Source: Cordilura impudica
Lineage: Eukaryota; Arthropoda; Insecta; Diptera; Scathophagidae
NCBI GenBank assembly: GCA_963682025.1
Contig: OY821519.1
Location: 251,424,858 to 251,488,857 of the forward strand
Direction of reading: 5' to 3'
Length of the DNA: 64,000 nt
Numbering within the stretch: the first letter of the stretch is position 1; each line of letters opens with the position of its first letter. Under the pieces are notes generated by a model, which worked only from the letters and a program-made list of their open reading frames with translations, was not told where the DNA came from and searched no databases. Below are positions 23,505 to 33,560 of the stretch, piece by piece. The position numbers and the translations under genes were made by a program.

Positions 23505-23705
23505 GTTTATAATTTTATGGGCTCACAGAATGTATGGCCAATATGAATAAAATAATAATACCCTCGATTAACGTGGTTGCTGTAATTGTTGTTGTTGTGG
23601 TCATTGCAGTTAGTAATGTGTAATCAAATTGTAAATTATTTTTGATGAATATTTTTTAAAAAAATTCCGTTTTTTAAAAAAACTAGTTTATTAATAAAGC
23701 ACATA

Positions 23706-25003
23706 AAGGGTCCGCCATCTAACGTTTTTTTTTTGCAACTAGTGCTTATTTCGGGAATGGTAACACTTAGCTCATGTCTGATTTGACAGATAGTTAGTTT
23801 TATCCTTCCGCTGAGCGAATATAGTTGTGTATACGCTTGAACAACGCTGGGAAATATTGCGACATTACTTTGAAAATCATGGTAATGTTGCAGAATGTGT
23901 GCGAAAATTGCGTACGGATTTTGGAAGAAGATCTCCGTCAGCTCCGTATGTTCGTTATCTTGTGAAAAAAGTGAAAGAAACTGGCATCCTCATCGATAAA
24001 CCAAAGCGTGTAAAGCCAAAAACAGTGCGTACAACCGAAAATATTGCTGCTGTGGCAGAGAGTGTGCGTGAAGCGCCATCAACATCAATTCACCGTCGTT
24101 CTCAAGAATTGAACATTTCGGAGGCATCATTGAGACGAATTTTGCATAAAGACCTTGGTACGACGCCACACAAAGTCCAATTGGTTCAGGAGTTGAAGCC
24201 AACTGACCATCCAATGCATTTTCGCTTCGCTAAGTGGGCCTGCGATCGACTTACAGAAGATGCCGATTTTGCCAAAAAAATCATCTTTTCAGCTCATTTT
24301 GATCTTGGCGGATATGTAAACAAGCAAAATTGTCGCATTTGGGGCGCAGAAAACCCGCACGCATACATTGAAAAGCCGATACAACCAAAACGAGTCACTG
24401 TTTGGTGAGGATTTTGGTCCAGAGGCATAATTGGGCCATTTTTCTTCGGAAATGAGCAAGGAGTGGCCGTTACAGTCAATGGCGATCGTTATCGGGCCAT
24501 GTTGAATGAATTTTTGTTCACAAAAATTGAAGAGGAGGATTTTGGCAACATTTGGTTTCAACAGGACGGCGCTACGTGCCGCACAGCCGAAGCCACACTC
24601 GATGTTTTGCGTCCTGTTTTTGAAGATCGCATTATCAGCCGCAGAGCAGATGTCGTTTGGCCACCTCGGAGTTACGATTTGACACCGTTGGACTATTATT
24701 TGTGGGGTGCCCTCAAAGATAAGTGTTACGCCAACAAGCCAGAGACAATTGACGCTTTAAAGGACAATATTCGTGAAGCCATTGGTGAAATACAGTTGCA
24801 CACAATCGATAATATGCTTCAAAATTGCACCTATCGTGTAGGCTAATGCATGGCCAGCCGAGGCAGCCCTTTGAATGAAATTATTTTCCATTATTAACCG
24901 GAAGGATTGTACTTTCAAATGAAAAAAGAAATTTCAGATAATATTCAGTAGTTTTTTTTTTATAGCATTTTCAAAAAAAAAAAAAGTTATTTGGCGGACC
25001 CTT
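23706..25003 (+). mobile_element. Complete Tc1/mariner-superfamily element with TA target duplication
   Basis: The ends are inverted repeats of roughly 30 bp, 'aagggtccgccatctaacg' on the left and 'ggcggaccctt' preceded by 'aaaaagttatt' on the right, each next to a T/A-run. TA dinucleotides lie immediately outside both ends (23704-23705 and 25004-25005), the canonical mariner duplication. The length is 1,298 bp and the single gene occupies most of it. Confidence 0.9.
23827..24846 (+). pseudogene. Mariner-like transposase, inactive
   Basis: The reading frame opens with YTLEQRWEILRHYFENHGN, a helix-turn-helix typical of this insect mariner group. No ATG precedes it, so the start codon is probably mutated. 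It continues through a second helix-turn-helix region to KKIIFSAHFDLGGYVN (about 24275-24315). Related copies recalled from insects read SDEAHF here, so an in-frame 2-codon deletion has apparently removed the first catalytic Asp. An in-frame TGA lies in RVTVW-GFW at about 24406. The second Asp is in WFQQDGATC (about 24554-24580). The third is in SYDLTPLDYYLWG (about 24670-24710), with 36 residues between the two Asp. The C-terminus ends at 24846. Otherwise the frame is intact, so the copy is fairly young but cannot transpose. Confidence 0.9.
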
Positions 25004-25005
25004 TA

Positions 25006-25734
25006 CAAAACAGAAATTCTAAAATAAATTATAGTTAAAAGAAGTATTTTTTAATGTGACAGACATGACACTGCTTTTAGTTTAAAAATTACTTAACTAT
25101 ACTTTTCCTTTCTTACTTAAAAATAGGTTCTATAAAAATACATATAACAAAATATTGTGATATTTTCATGCCATTTGAACCATTTTCTTTGAAATGGTAT
25201 CAATAAAAATTATTTATGTTAAAATTTTAAAATTGCTGCTTTGTTTTAAAAAGGAATTATTAAAATTATGTGCCTAAAGTAGTATATTTATTTAAAGTTT
25301 CAGTTTTAAAGTTTAATATTGCAATGTTTCTTGTTTTCCTTTGTTCTACTTTCTTTTATTCTTGGAAATTCAAATTATAAACTATTAAAAATAAATTCAA
25401 ATTGTACCCACTTGTAATAATTGTAACTTAAATCCTACTACCGTCGAACACTGTAACTTATAAGAATTTATTCTTGTTATGTTAGAATTACAAAAATTAA
25501 ATAAATAAATAAATAAATATATAAATAAATAAATAAAAGTTTTGTCGTTACGTCCTTTGTGTCAATTAAAAATGTGGTCTCATTTGGACGTTAGCAAAGA
25601 TTCAGCTATGTCGTTTTTATACCATATCAAATTTGACATTTAGGAAATTATGATGTTTCTAACTCAAATTCGGGGAAAAAATGCACTTATCCCGATATTG
25701 CGCCGGAGGTTCGATATTCTGAAACGAATAATCA
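25006..25734. other. AT-rich stretch with an (AAAT)n run
   Basis: No gene was recognised. 25497-25538 is an (AAAT)n/(AT) microsatellite, possibly the tail of an old retroelement. Confidence 0.5.
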
Positions 25735-27015
25735 TTTCCTAAGAAAGAATATTTTCTTAAAATAAAGTATTCTTTTTAAAGTTCATTTTCTTAAATAAAG
25801 TACTCTTCCTTCAAAAAAACTACTTGTTCTTAAAAAAATGTTTTCTTACAGAAGTACCTTTTCTGAAAAAGAGTAGATTTTCTTAAAAAAGTAAATTTTT
25901 CTTAAAAAAAGTAAATTTTCTTAAAACAGTACTATTTTTTAAAACAGTACGTTTCCTTAAAAAAAATACACTTTCTTTAAAAACTTGTGTTCAAATATGA
26001 ACAAGTTGTGGATTAAATACACGGTTTACGTTCCATAGTATGTAAACAATTCTGTATTCACAGATAGTTTAATGTATTTTTAAACGATTTATTGTTATGG
26101 AAAATACACTTAATAAATATAAGCACAGTCAACTGGAAAACACATGCTCAACACACTGATAACGTATCCTTTATCAGTGCTTTATATACATCAATGTGAT
26201 AAATATCTGTTGTGCTAGGTAGTCTAGTTTATTTACAAGATAAAAGAAGTACAGATACGCATGTGTGGATTAGTTTAGTTTTAAGATTACTGTACTTAGT
26301 TCTTAAGGTTAATTATGTTTAAATAATAAAGGAGTGTCTTATAAACATTAAAAGTTGATAGTTTTATTAGAGTAGTTATCTCATTAAATTATACAAGTAC
26401 CCTTCCTTGAAAAAGTACTTCCTACAAAAAATATCTTTACAAAATTCATTCTTAAAAAAGTAAATTTTTTTTAAGTATCATTTCTGATAAAACACATTTC
26501 TTAGAAACTTCATTTTCTTCGAAAGCAACATTTCTTAAAAAGTCTCTGTTCTAAAAAAGTTTATTTTCTTAAAAAAGTTATTTAAAAAAATACAATTTCC
26601 TAAAAAATATCTTTTCTTAAAAAACTATTTTCTTAAAAAGTACATTTTTCTTAAAATGCACCGTATCTTACAAAAGTACATTTTCTTTTAAAATTACTTG
26701 TTAGTTACATTTACATTTACATTTTCTTAAAAAAACACATTTTCTTAAAAAAAGAACCTCTTTATAAAAACGAAAATTTTCTTAGAATAAATTACATTTT
26801 TTAAAAAATTTTAAAATTATAAATTTTCTTTAAAAGTAACCTTTTCTTAGAAAGTATATTTTCTCCAAAAAATTTTATTTAAAAAAATAATTATTCTTAA
26901 AAATGTACCTTTTCTTAAAAAAGTAATTTTTGTTAAAAAAGTACCTTTTTTGAAAGCAATACATTTTCTATAAAAGCTGAAAAAGTACCTTTTCTTAAAA
27001 AAGCTTATTTTTTAA
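25735..27015 (+). repeat. 18-bp satellite, second array, split by a 408-bp insertion
   Basis: Same TTTTCTTAAAAAAGTACC-type unit and same orientation as the arrays at 8.9-16.3 kb. The array runs 25735-25985 and 26397-27015. The interruption, 25988-26395, has no satellite unit and is listed separately. Confidence 0.85.
25988..26395. mobile_element. Possible solo LTR inside the satellite
   Basis: A 408-bp unique block begins TGTTCAAATATGAAC and ends ATTATACA, so it has TG..CA ends. It contains an AATAAA signal (about 26325) followed by a T-rich end. This architecture fits an LTR left by recombination. The five bases outside each end (acttg, agtac) do not match, so a target duplication is not supported, and the orientation is inferred only from the AATAAA. 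Confidence 0.4.
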
Positions 27016-27495
27016 ACCTCCGACTAGTGAGTCTTCCATTGGCTTTAAAATAGGAAAACGGTCCACAGGAACCTTGTATGTTATTTTGCTTAATGGGGTT
27101 TGTTTTTATGGTTAGGTTATATGAAGTAATAAAATGGCACAAGAAATGTTTTTTTTTTACAATTTCGTTTTTATCTATAATAGTAATTGGCGAAGGCGAT
27201 TTCTTGTGACCGATATAAAAATTGTAGTTAATAACTAATTTTGATCAAACGTACCTCATTTGAAAGGTATTTCTTTTTCGCTGTCCACTAGATTTACAGA
27301 TTTGCACCGTCTGGAGCATTTTTGTTTGGAATTTAAAATGTTTTTCTTTGTAAATAGTCTGTAAGGGTTACTTCTATAGACCAATATACAAATAAATAAA
27401 TAAAAATAAATAAATAAATAAATAAGATTTGTAGTAATAAAAAAAAAAAAAAAATAATAATGCTCACTTAAAGTTGCTACTACATACATAGAATA
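27016..27495. other. Unassigned stretch with an (AAAT)n run
   Basis: No gene motif was found. An (AAAT)n run lies at about 27388-27425 and an A-run at about 27438-27455. Confidence 0.4.
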
Positions 27496-27499
27496 CTAA

Positions 27500-27770
27500 C
27501 TGTGTGTGTGTTTATTATAAATATAAAAAGCCCTGTGTTGAATTGCGAATTAGCTAAAATTGATTAGCATACCTAGGCTCTTACAAAATAATTTATTAAC
27601 AAACTCATTTATATATCTTCTGTGTGTTCAACAATAATTTATAATGAAATTTATTGAATTTTATTTAAAAAGTGTTGAATTGTATATAGGCTTTTATAAA
27701 ATTATTTATTAAATGAGAAAATAAAATTTCCTAGAATTTGCACTCGAATTTCGAGGGCTGGGCTCTGCTT
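27500..27770 (+). mobile_element. Helitron-type interspersed repeat, copy C
   Basis: Shares with copies A, B and D the GT/CA run, 'gttgaattgcgaattagc', 'taaaattgattagcat', 'cctagaatttgcactcg', the hairpin 'ctcgaatttcgag' (27743-27755) and 'ggctgggctctgctt'. The terminal CTAG is mutated to CTTG here. Orientation is plus, like copy B. Confidence 0.55.
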
Positions 27771-28129
27771 GTTTAATATTTAAATACATAAGAAAATGAA
27801 ATAAATTACTGTTGTGATGCTTCTTGTTGATTTTCCAGTTCGAGTGTGCAGGTATTGCAACGATGCAGCAAAGTTGAATGCTCAGCACACGACATAACTG
27901 GCATGACGGCCGATTTGATCGAGGTGCAAATGAAAATGCAGCTCCTGCTGTCGGTCTTGCTACTGCCTACAAGAATAAAAAATATTTGGTTTTTCGGCTT
28001 TTGTGTATTTCAAAATTATTATTTTTTAACTTTGCATTGAATGCTTCTGTAGCGCTTCTAATCCTGGAGTAGCTTCACTATTAGGCAGTGCAAATTGTGT
28101 CGTGAGCAATCGCGGCATGAGCAATTGAA
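27771..28129. other. Unassigned DNA upstream of Transib insertion
   Basis: This stretch is GC-richer than its neighbours between 27840 and 27965. Two overlapping 64-codon open frames show no family motif. It could be old coding or element DNA, but nothing can be named. Confidence 0.3.
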
Positions 28130-28134
28130 CGTCG

Positions 28135-28172
28135 CACAGTGGCGCCATTTGAGTTTTTTCGTTGCAAAAATC
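28135..28172 (+). promoter_or_regulatory. Transib left RSS-like terminus (heptamer, 22-bp spacer, nonamer-like)
   Basis: CACAGTG at 28135-28141, a spacer of 22 bp, then GCAAAAATC at 28164-28172. The last block matches 7 of 9 positions of the RAG nonamer ACAAAAACC. This is the expected transposase recognition site. Confidence 0.75.
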
Positions 28173-28452
28173 ATATCTTTTGAACCGAATAACATAATTG
28201 AACAGTTTAAACAGCATATGATAGATACCTGTTCAGCCTATGAAATGAGCGTTTGGAAAGGGTGCTACGCTTTGCAGGGGCCTACTTATGGGTTATCAAA
28301 GTTAAAATTTGTAGAAAATCAATTTTATGGTAACTAAAAAAAATTATTTTTACATTTTTGGATTGTTTTTATTTTTTTTCTTTAGGGTTTTATGTTTTAA
28401 ATTATTACCCAATAAATTAAAAAAAAATTACTTCTTTTTTAAATTTATTTTT

Positions 28453-30484
28453 TCAATTTTCCTTAAAATATTCATCACAATTCGTAAGAGAAGGTATATC
28501 TAAAAGACTAATCATTTCTAAACTATAATTATTTTCTAACTCTATTCGCGACTTCACATGCCGCAGGGAAGAAATAAGTGGATCGGAAGATGCTGCCAAC
28601 ATGTTGAAGAGGTCCTCATTTTGCCTTACCCTTGATGCTTTGAATGTGTTCTGCAATCTATATTTTTTATAAAATTTGTTAAGAGACTCCAGTGCTTCTT
28701 CAGAAAGCTCTCAAGTTGGCAAAGACTGGTACTCAATTATATTTTTGCCATGCGCCAATATTTTATGGACGGTCGGGGTCAACTTCTTCTGTGGATACAT
28801 TTCTGCTAAAAGAGATGCAGTTTTCGATGCATATTCTCCATATTTTGTAGAATTGACATTTTCTTTGCAGTTTAAAACACTCAAGATCGTTCCCAATCTT
28901 TTCACGATTTGATTGTCAATTCCTGTGATTCTAGTTACTGCCTCATCATTTTAAAAAAATCTCCTAGAAGTGTTTCCATCGTTTGAGTTACCGTATCCGT
29001 GCTTGGGACGGTCTACTTTTAGTCCAGCTTGTTTAAAAAAGCATCCTGTATTTTCTTCTTTCTGATCTTTTCCTTATCCTTTATTGATGTATTTTCATCG
29101 AAGTTTTCCTCCTCTTATGGTAGGGTATACGCCAGTTTTAGCAAGAACTCCATACACCTTATCCTTGCGTGCAATGGTGACATTCCATATTCGTAATTCT
29201 CCTCGTTTGTAGAATCATTTAAATTACCAAAGTTCTTCTGACTCTTTTTGCAAATCGGGCATGACAATGTTGAGGTTGTTCCTGTCAGTTCGTTTACGAC
29301 TTTTCCGTCAACCATGGTCAGGTGGAACTCGTAATTGCATTCAATATATTTTCCTTCTCCAATTTGCAGCTTTGTAGGCTTAATCTTGCTTATTTGTTCT
29401 TCAATGTCCTTCACCGTGGTCCTTATGAGTTCTGCCGATTCCCTTGCAAACTGAAATATTATTGGTCGGCAATAATGCACTGATGACGGACGTGGATTTT
29501 TCCAGTTTAGGGAAACATCAGATTTTAGCCGCAAAGGAACAACAGATGCCATAAACATATTTCCGTCCGATATTGTAGCGTCATCGGAAGATATCCTTTG
29601 CTTATAAACGAATTGTCCGGATGATCCATCGCAGCCCCATTTGCTGATCAATGTCAGTTTCTCAGGAAGAATTTTCACCTCATTTTCAGGAAGACTCTCC
29701 AACAACAGTTTTGCTGGATGGCCCATGAGATCCTGCAGATTGGCTTTCACAGAGACTTCCGTAAACTCCGTATGCAGTGGTCGTGAATTTATTTTGGCTT
29801 GCGTAATATGCTTGTATCCTGGTAAAACATCAGCCCCGTGTCGCATCAAGGATGCCCGTGGTATCTCATATTTTTCTTTGGAAAGTTGTAAGTCCATAAA
29901 CAAGGCCAAGGCTTCTTCGGAACCATACTTTTTAATGTGTGCGTTTGTGGGCGTGGGAATGCTTTCCTTAATCCTTTTTAGTCGTAGTGGGCTTGCATCA
30001 GCAACAGATTTTGTAATCTGCGACCTAACTCTTTCACTATCCTTTGTATATTTAATAGACAGCGCGTCCGATAAATGCTTCGTGGTCAAGTCATTGGTGG
30101 CATCGGCAAGTTTCCTCTTTTTTGTGAAAATTGAACACTCCTCAATACTTTTTTTTGGCCTTCCTTTTGCTGCTCTGGTTGATGTGGTGGGTTTATCTAC
30201 TGTCAATATATCCAGGATGGTGTCTTCATTAAGCCAGTCCTCGTATTTGGAGTTGAAGCTCTGAATGGTTCGATTAGATTTCACCCAATTTGCCTTAATA
30301 TTTGCATATATCAGATAAAAATTATTTTTTATAATTTCGCTTCTCTCAATATTTCCGTATAAGCTATCAAGTTCTTCTAAAGCAGCTTCCGTGAAAAATT
30401 TGATGTGGTTGACCTTCTAAACAGTTCAAATAATTTTAAATTGTTCAACGCCATGTTTTCAGTACTTAAATTGTTTAACGCCAT
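28453..30484 (-). pseudogene. Transib transposase (RAG1-core relative), frameshifted
   Basis: The probable start is the ATG at 30484, duplicated at 30454 by a 30-bp tandem repeat. It is followed, after a frameshift near 30415, by FFTEAALEELDSLYGNIERS. The main open block is 30284-29115 (389 codons). It shows a basic linker, then SKWGCDGSSGQFVYKQR (Asp about residue 219 of the block), VVPLRLKSD, VHYCRPIIFQF, LTMVDGKVVNELTG (Asp about 326), a CPIC zinc site, and YGMSPLHARIRCMEFLLKL. Downstream frames carry LKVDRPKHGYGNSNDGNT (about 28950-29010), TVHKILAHG, and LSEEALESLNKFYKKY (about 28665-28705), where the third catalytic acidic residue is expected. The end is DEYFKEN at 28453. The enzyme would cut at the CACARTG ends and join to CG-rich targets. 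About four frame breaks disable it. Its overall length of about 660 codons fits the family. Confidence 0.9.
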
Positions 30485-30495
30485 GGTTTCAGTAC
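30436..30495 (-). repeat. 30-bp tandem duplication across the Transib start codon
   Basis: Two exactly adjacent 30-bp units (30436-30465 and 30466-30495) differ by two bases. On the minus strand they duplicate an in-frame 10-codon block beginning MALNNL, so both units contain a candidate start ATG (30484 and 30454). Confidence 0.85.
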
Positions 30496-31420
30496 TTGTT
30501 GCGCCAACTTTCAGTCGTAGACTAATCCAGGCATTATGCTTATTTTGCAATACATAGGCTTACGCTACCATGCCCAAAAATTTAACTGTTCCCTGCATAC
30601 ATGTGGATTTAGGCTGAATTATGCAATTTTGATATTATGCTCGTGTCTAAATAAGATTTGTGGCTACCTGGAGGGACCATAAGTCAATATTGTTCTTGAC
30701 CATTTTTACTCCAAAGTAATTTTTAAGTGAGGTGCGTACCTGCGAATTTCAATGAGTAGTTTTTTTGTGCATCCCGTGTCTGTAACAGAATATTGGGAGT
30801 AGACTTTGGCAGAGGCTCACAGGTAGACAACCGACTTAAAATGCAATTTTCAAACTATTAGACCAAACTACTCTCAGTCAAAACATGTAAGGGATGCACG
30901 CCATACAATTTCTGCAACCATGTCTTTTTAATCTTTTTTACCTCTGGAAGCCAAACGGGCACGTACGGGCTGATAAAACCTTTTGAATTATGTAAAGAAA
31001 TAATCAAAGAACACCTTTTGCAAATATGACAATTATAGAAGAATATAGATTTTTTTTATTTTCCGTCAAAATTGAAAAATAGTGAAAAAACGGATAGTTT
31101 TTAAATAGTGATTTACCAGGAGAAACACAAAGCAAACAGTTAATTTTTTTTTATCATTATACATTTAATAAATACATCAATCAATACAAACAAAAAATAA
31201 GGCGATTCGTTACCTATTTTTCGTGATATTACACCTGAAATCGCAACAAACTGACTAAAAATTGTGTGTTTTTTTGAAAACCGAAAGTCGGTCAACTTTG
31301 AACGGTTATATCTTCTAAACTAAAAATGTGATATTATTAAGAGTAGCATAGTTGAAATCGTTGAAAAGTTTCCTATAACATGGGTTTATTCAAAACTTCA
31401 ACGGCGCACATGAAAATTTT

Positions 31421-31459
31421 GATTTTTGCAACCTCGTTTGCTCTACGGGCGCCATTGTG
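31421..31459 (-). promoter_or_regulatory. Transib right RSS-like terminus (heptamer, 23-bp spacer, nonamer-like)
   Basis: On the minus strand CACAATG (31459-31453) is followed by a 23-bp spacer and GCAAAAATC (31429-31421). The nonamer-like block is identical to that at the left end, but the spacer is one base longer. Confidence 0.75.
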
Positions 31460-31689
31460 CGTCGCTTATAGGTTTTTCGACTGCCTTTATTTCATTATGT
31501 TGAACCGTGTTCAACAGACATGGTTTTTATACATATATATGTTTTTATCTTTTGTTAATCTCTAATCTCAATTTTCTACTGATCTCTTATTACTAATACT
31601 CACTGAGCAACTTTCGTTAAGTTACCATGTAATAATATAACTGGCTATTAGAATCGCGCCAATTTTTCATTTTTATATACTTGAAGTAC

Positions 31690-32950
31690 ATAAATGGTGT
31701 AGAAAACCAAATACAGCATGAATCTCATTACTGTAAGTTAGTTATAAGAAAGAATTCAATAAAGCAGGACGCTTTTCTTTTGCTTACACACAAAGACCAG
31801 TTAGTTTTTTTGTTATTAACTCATATTATTGGGAAAAGGAGTTACCTCGCCCCAATACATTACATATGATAAATGCAGCCTAATGCAGCAATATCTACCA
31901 AATCGTAGAACATTGTAAGTGGCCAGCGTTTTGTTGAGCGTTTGCAAGAATATGTGCCAAGCATCGGATCCATTGTATCCACGTCGGAGTTATTATCATA
32001 ATCCAGAATAACCATTGCACGTATAGTGCATTGGAAGAAATGTTTTATTTGAACGTACTCTTCGAACAAATGCACTTTTTTGCCTCATCAATATACGCGC
32101 CACATCGAACGAGAAGAAAAAAATCTCAGCATAAATTGTGCGGCCTGCATCCATATCTTTCCACTGGTTGATACACAACATTCTGCCCTTGATTTACTTC
32201 ACGCTCTTGATCAGGTAACTTCCCAGAATAAATCATTCCTTTCAGGGGATAAAAAGGTTTCGAATCGCACAGCCACCAAAATTTTATTCCGTACTTGGCT
32301 AGCTTGGACGGAATGTATTGTGTTAACCGTGTGCGGCTTCTAGGTGGGAATAATTGCACGTCCACCATCAGCAAATCGTGCGGGATGTAAGCTGCTGCCA
32401 AATTGGCCTGCAACATTTGCCAAACGTTGGCAAAGCGGCAGTTTCACTGTTTATTAATCGCTCCCGTCGCGTGTTTGCATTATCAAAGCGAATTTATTGT
32501 TTGATGAGCATAAATCGGTCGTATCATACTGTGGCTTTGTATATTGGAGCATGGGTTCGGTCCCACACTTTCTTATCAGGCTCACAATTCGATATAGACA
32601 GCACAACATATAAAACGATATCCAAAAATTCATCGAACTCATTTAGAGTGACTGTTTTCATTCATTTTTCTTCGTAGGATTTGCCGAATTCCAAACAGTT
32701 GTTACTTCCCTGCCTTTTCGATTGGTTTCCCTTACGATAATATACGCCATATCTTCGGTGATGAGCATGTGGAATATGGTGTAGGGATCATATCTTTCAC
32801 TGGCCGCACAAAGGCGGGTATACGTTGTTGCAACTTTACTCCATTTCGTGTCAATTTTAGATGTAAAATAACTGTCAAAAGTTTCGATAGTGGCAAGAGC
32901 AGTTTCTAATTCTCTTTCGTCGTCTTCATCTTACTCCTCATTGATTTTAG
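31690..32950 (-). pseudogene. piggyBac-like transposase, fragmented
   Basis: From about 32950 downward the minus strand encodes an acidic N-terminus (DEDDERELE), WSKVATTYTRLCAASERYDPY, and NEFDEFLDIVLYVVLSI with IRFDNANTRRERL (about 32480-32640). It then encodes MVDVQLFPPRSRTRLTQYI with PSKLAKYGIKFWWLCD (about 32300-32370), YSGKLPDQEREVNQGQN, a block reading YAEIFFFSFDVARILMRQ (about 32090-32130), RSNKTFLPMHY, and DVDTMDPMLGTYSCKRSTKRW (about 31930-31985). The first catalytic Asp (VDxQL) and the third (DVDTMD) are present. The second, in the DNxFxS block of piggyBac transposases, reads EI instead of DN. Several frameshifts and stops occur. The Cys-rich C-terminus is not recognisable, and no TTAA-flanked termini were identified. 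Confidence 0.87.
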
Positions 32951-32959
32951 TTATTTGAC

Positions 32960-33317
32960 ATACATACAAATCGCTGTTGTAGGCATTCAATTGAAACAAA
33001 GAAATACAGGTAACAAAAAAAAAAAAAAAAAAGAAAACCAATCAACAAGCTTATTTGCAATTTTTTCTAATAATAGGACAAGGTCCGTAGGCACCTTTTC
33101 ACTACTAAACACGTACTAAACGTCATTGAACTTCAATAAAATATAAACTATTGCTTGTATCGCTTCAAAGCCAGCTTTAATCGACTCAGCACACTTTTTT
33201 CTTAGAACACATGTACGGTTCGGATATTCAACCCATACGACATTAAGGAGTTGTTAGAGTTTTTAAATAAAAAACGTCCCCACGGATCTTCCCACAAACA
33301 GAAGAGTTAATAAAGTA
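32960..33317. other. Unassigned stretch between piggyBac relic and satellite
   Basis: No motif was recognised. There is a poly-A run at 33008-33031. Confidence 0.4.
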
Positions 33318-33560
33318 GTCTTAAAAAATACCGTTTCTTAAAAAATATCTTTTCTTCAAAACGTAAGTTAAATGAATCCCCTTTTTTAAACAAGTACCTT
33401 TTCTTTAAAATATACTGTTTCTTAAAAAAGTACATTTTCTTAAAAAAGCACCTTTTCCTCTAAAAAAGTAACTTTTATTAAAAAAAAGTACCTTTTTTTT
33501 AAAATGTACCTTTTCACTGAAAAGTACATTTTCATTAAAAAGTACCATTAAAAAAAGTTC
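33318..33560 (+). repeat. 18-bp satellite, third array
   Basis: About a dozen degenerate TTTTCTTAAAAAAGTACC-type units in the same orientation as the larger arrays. Confidence 0.8.

Larger units (their letters stand above)
28135..31459 (-). mobile_element. Full-length Transib element with CGTCG target duplication
   Basis: The left end begins CACAGTGGCGCCATTTGAG. The right end, in reverse complement, begins CACAATGGCGCCCG. The 5-bp direct repeat CGTCG lies immediately outside both ends (28130-28134 and 31460-31464). Transib elements are known for heptamer-like CACARTG termini and GC-rich 5-bp target duplications. The length is 3,325 bp, and the transposase is on the minus strand with about 1 kb of leader (30.5-31.4 kb). 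Confidence 0.93.

Noticed and set aside
29641..30264. 207-codon plus-strand open frame
   Set aside because: It is the antisense shadow of the Transib transposase, which has clear family motifs on the minus strand.
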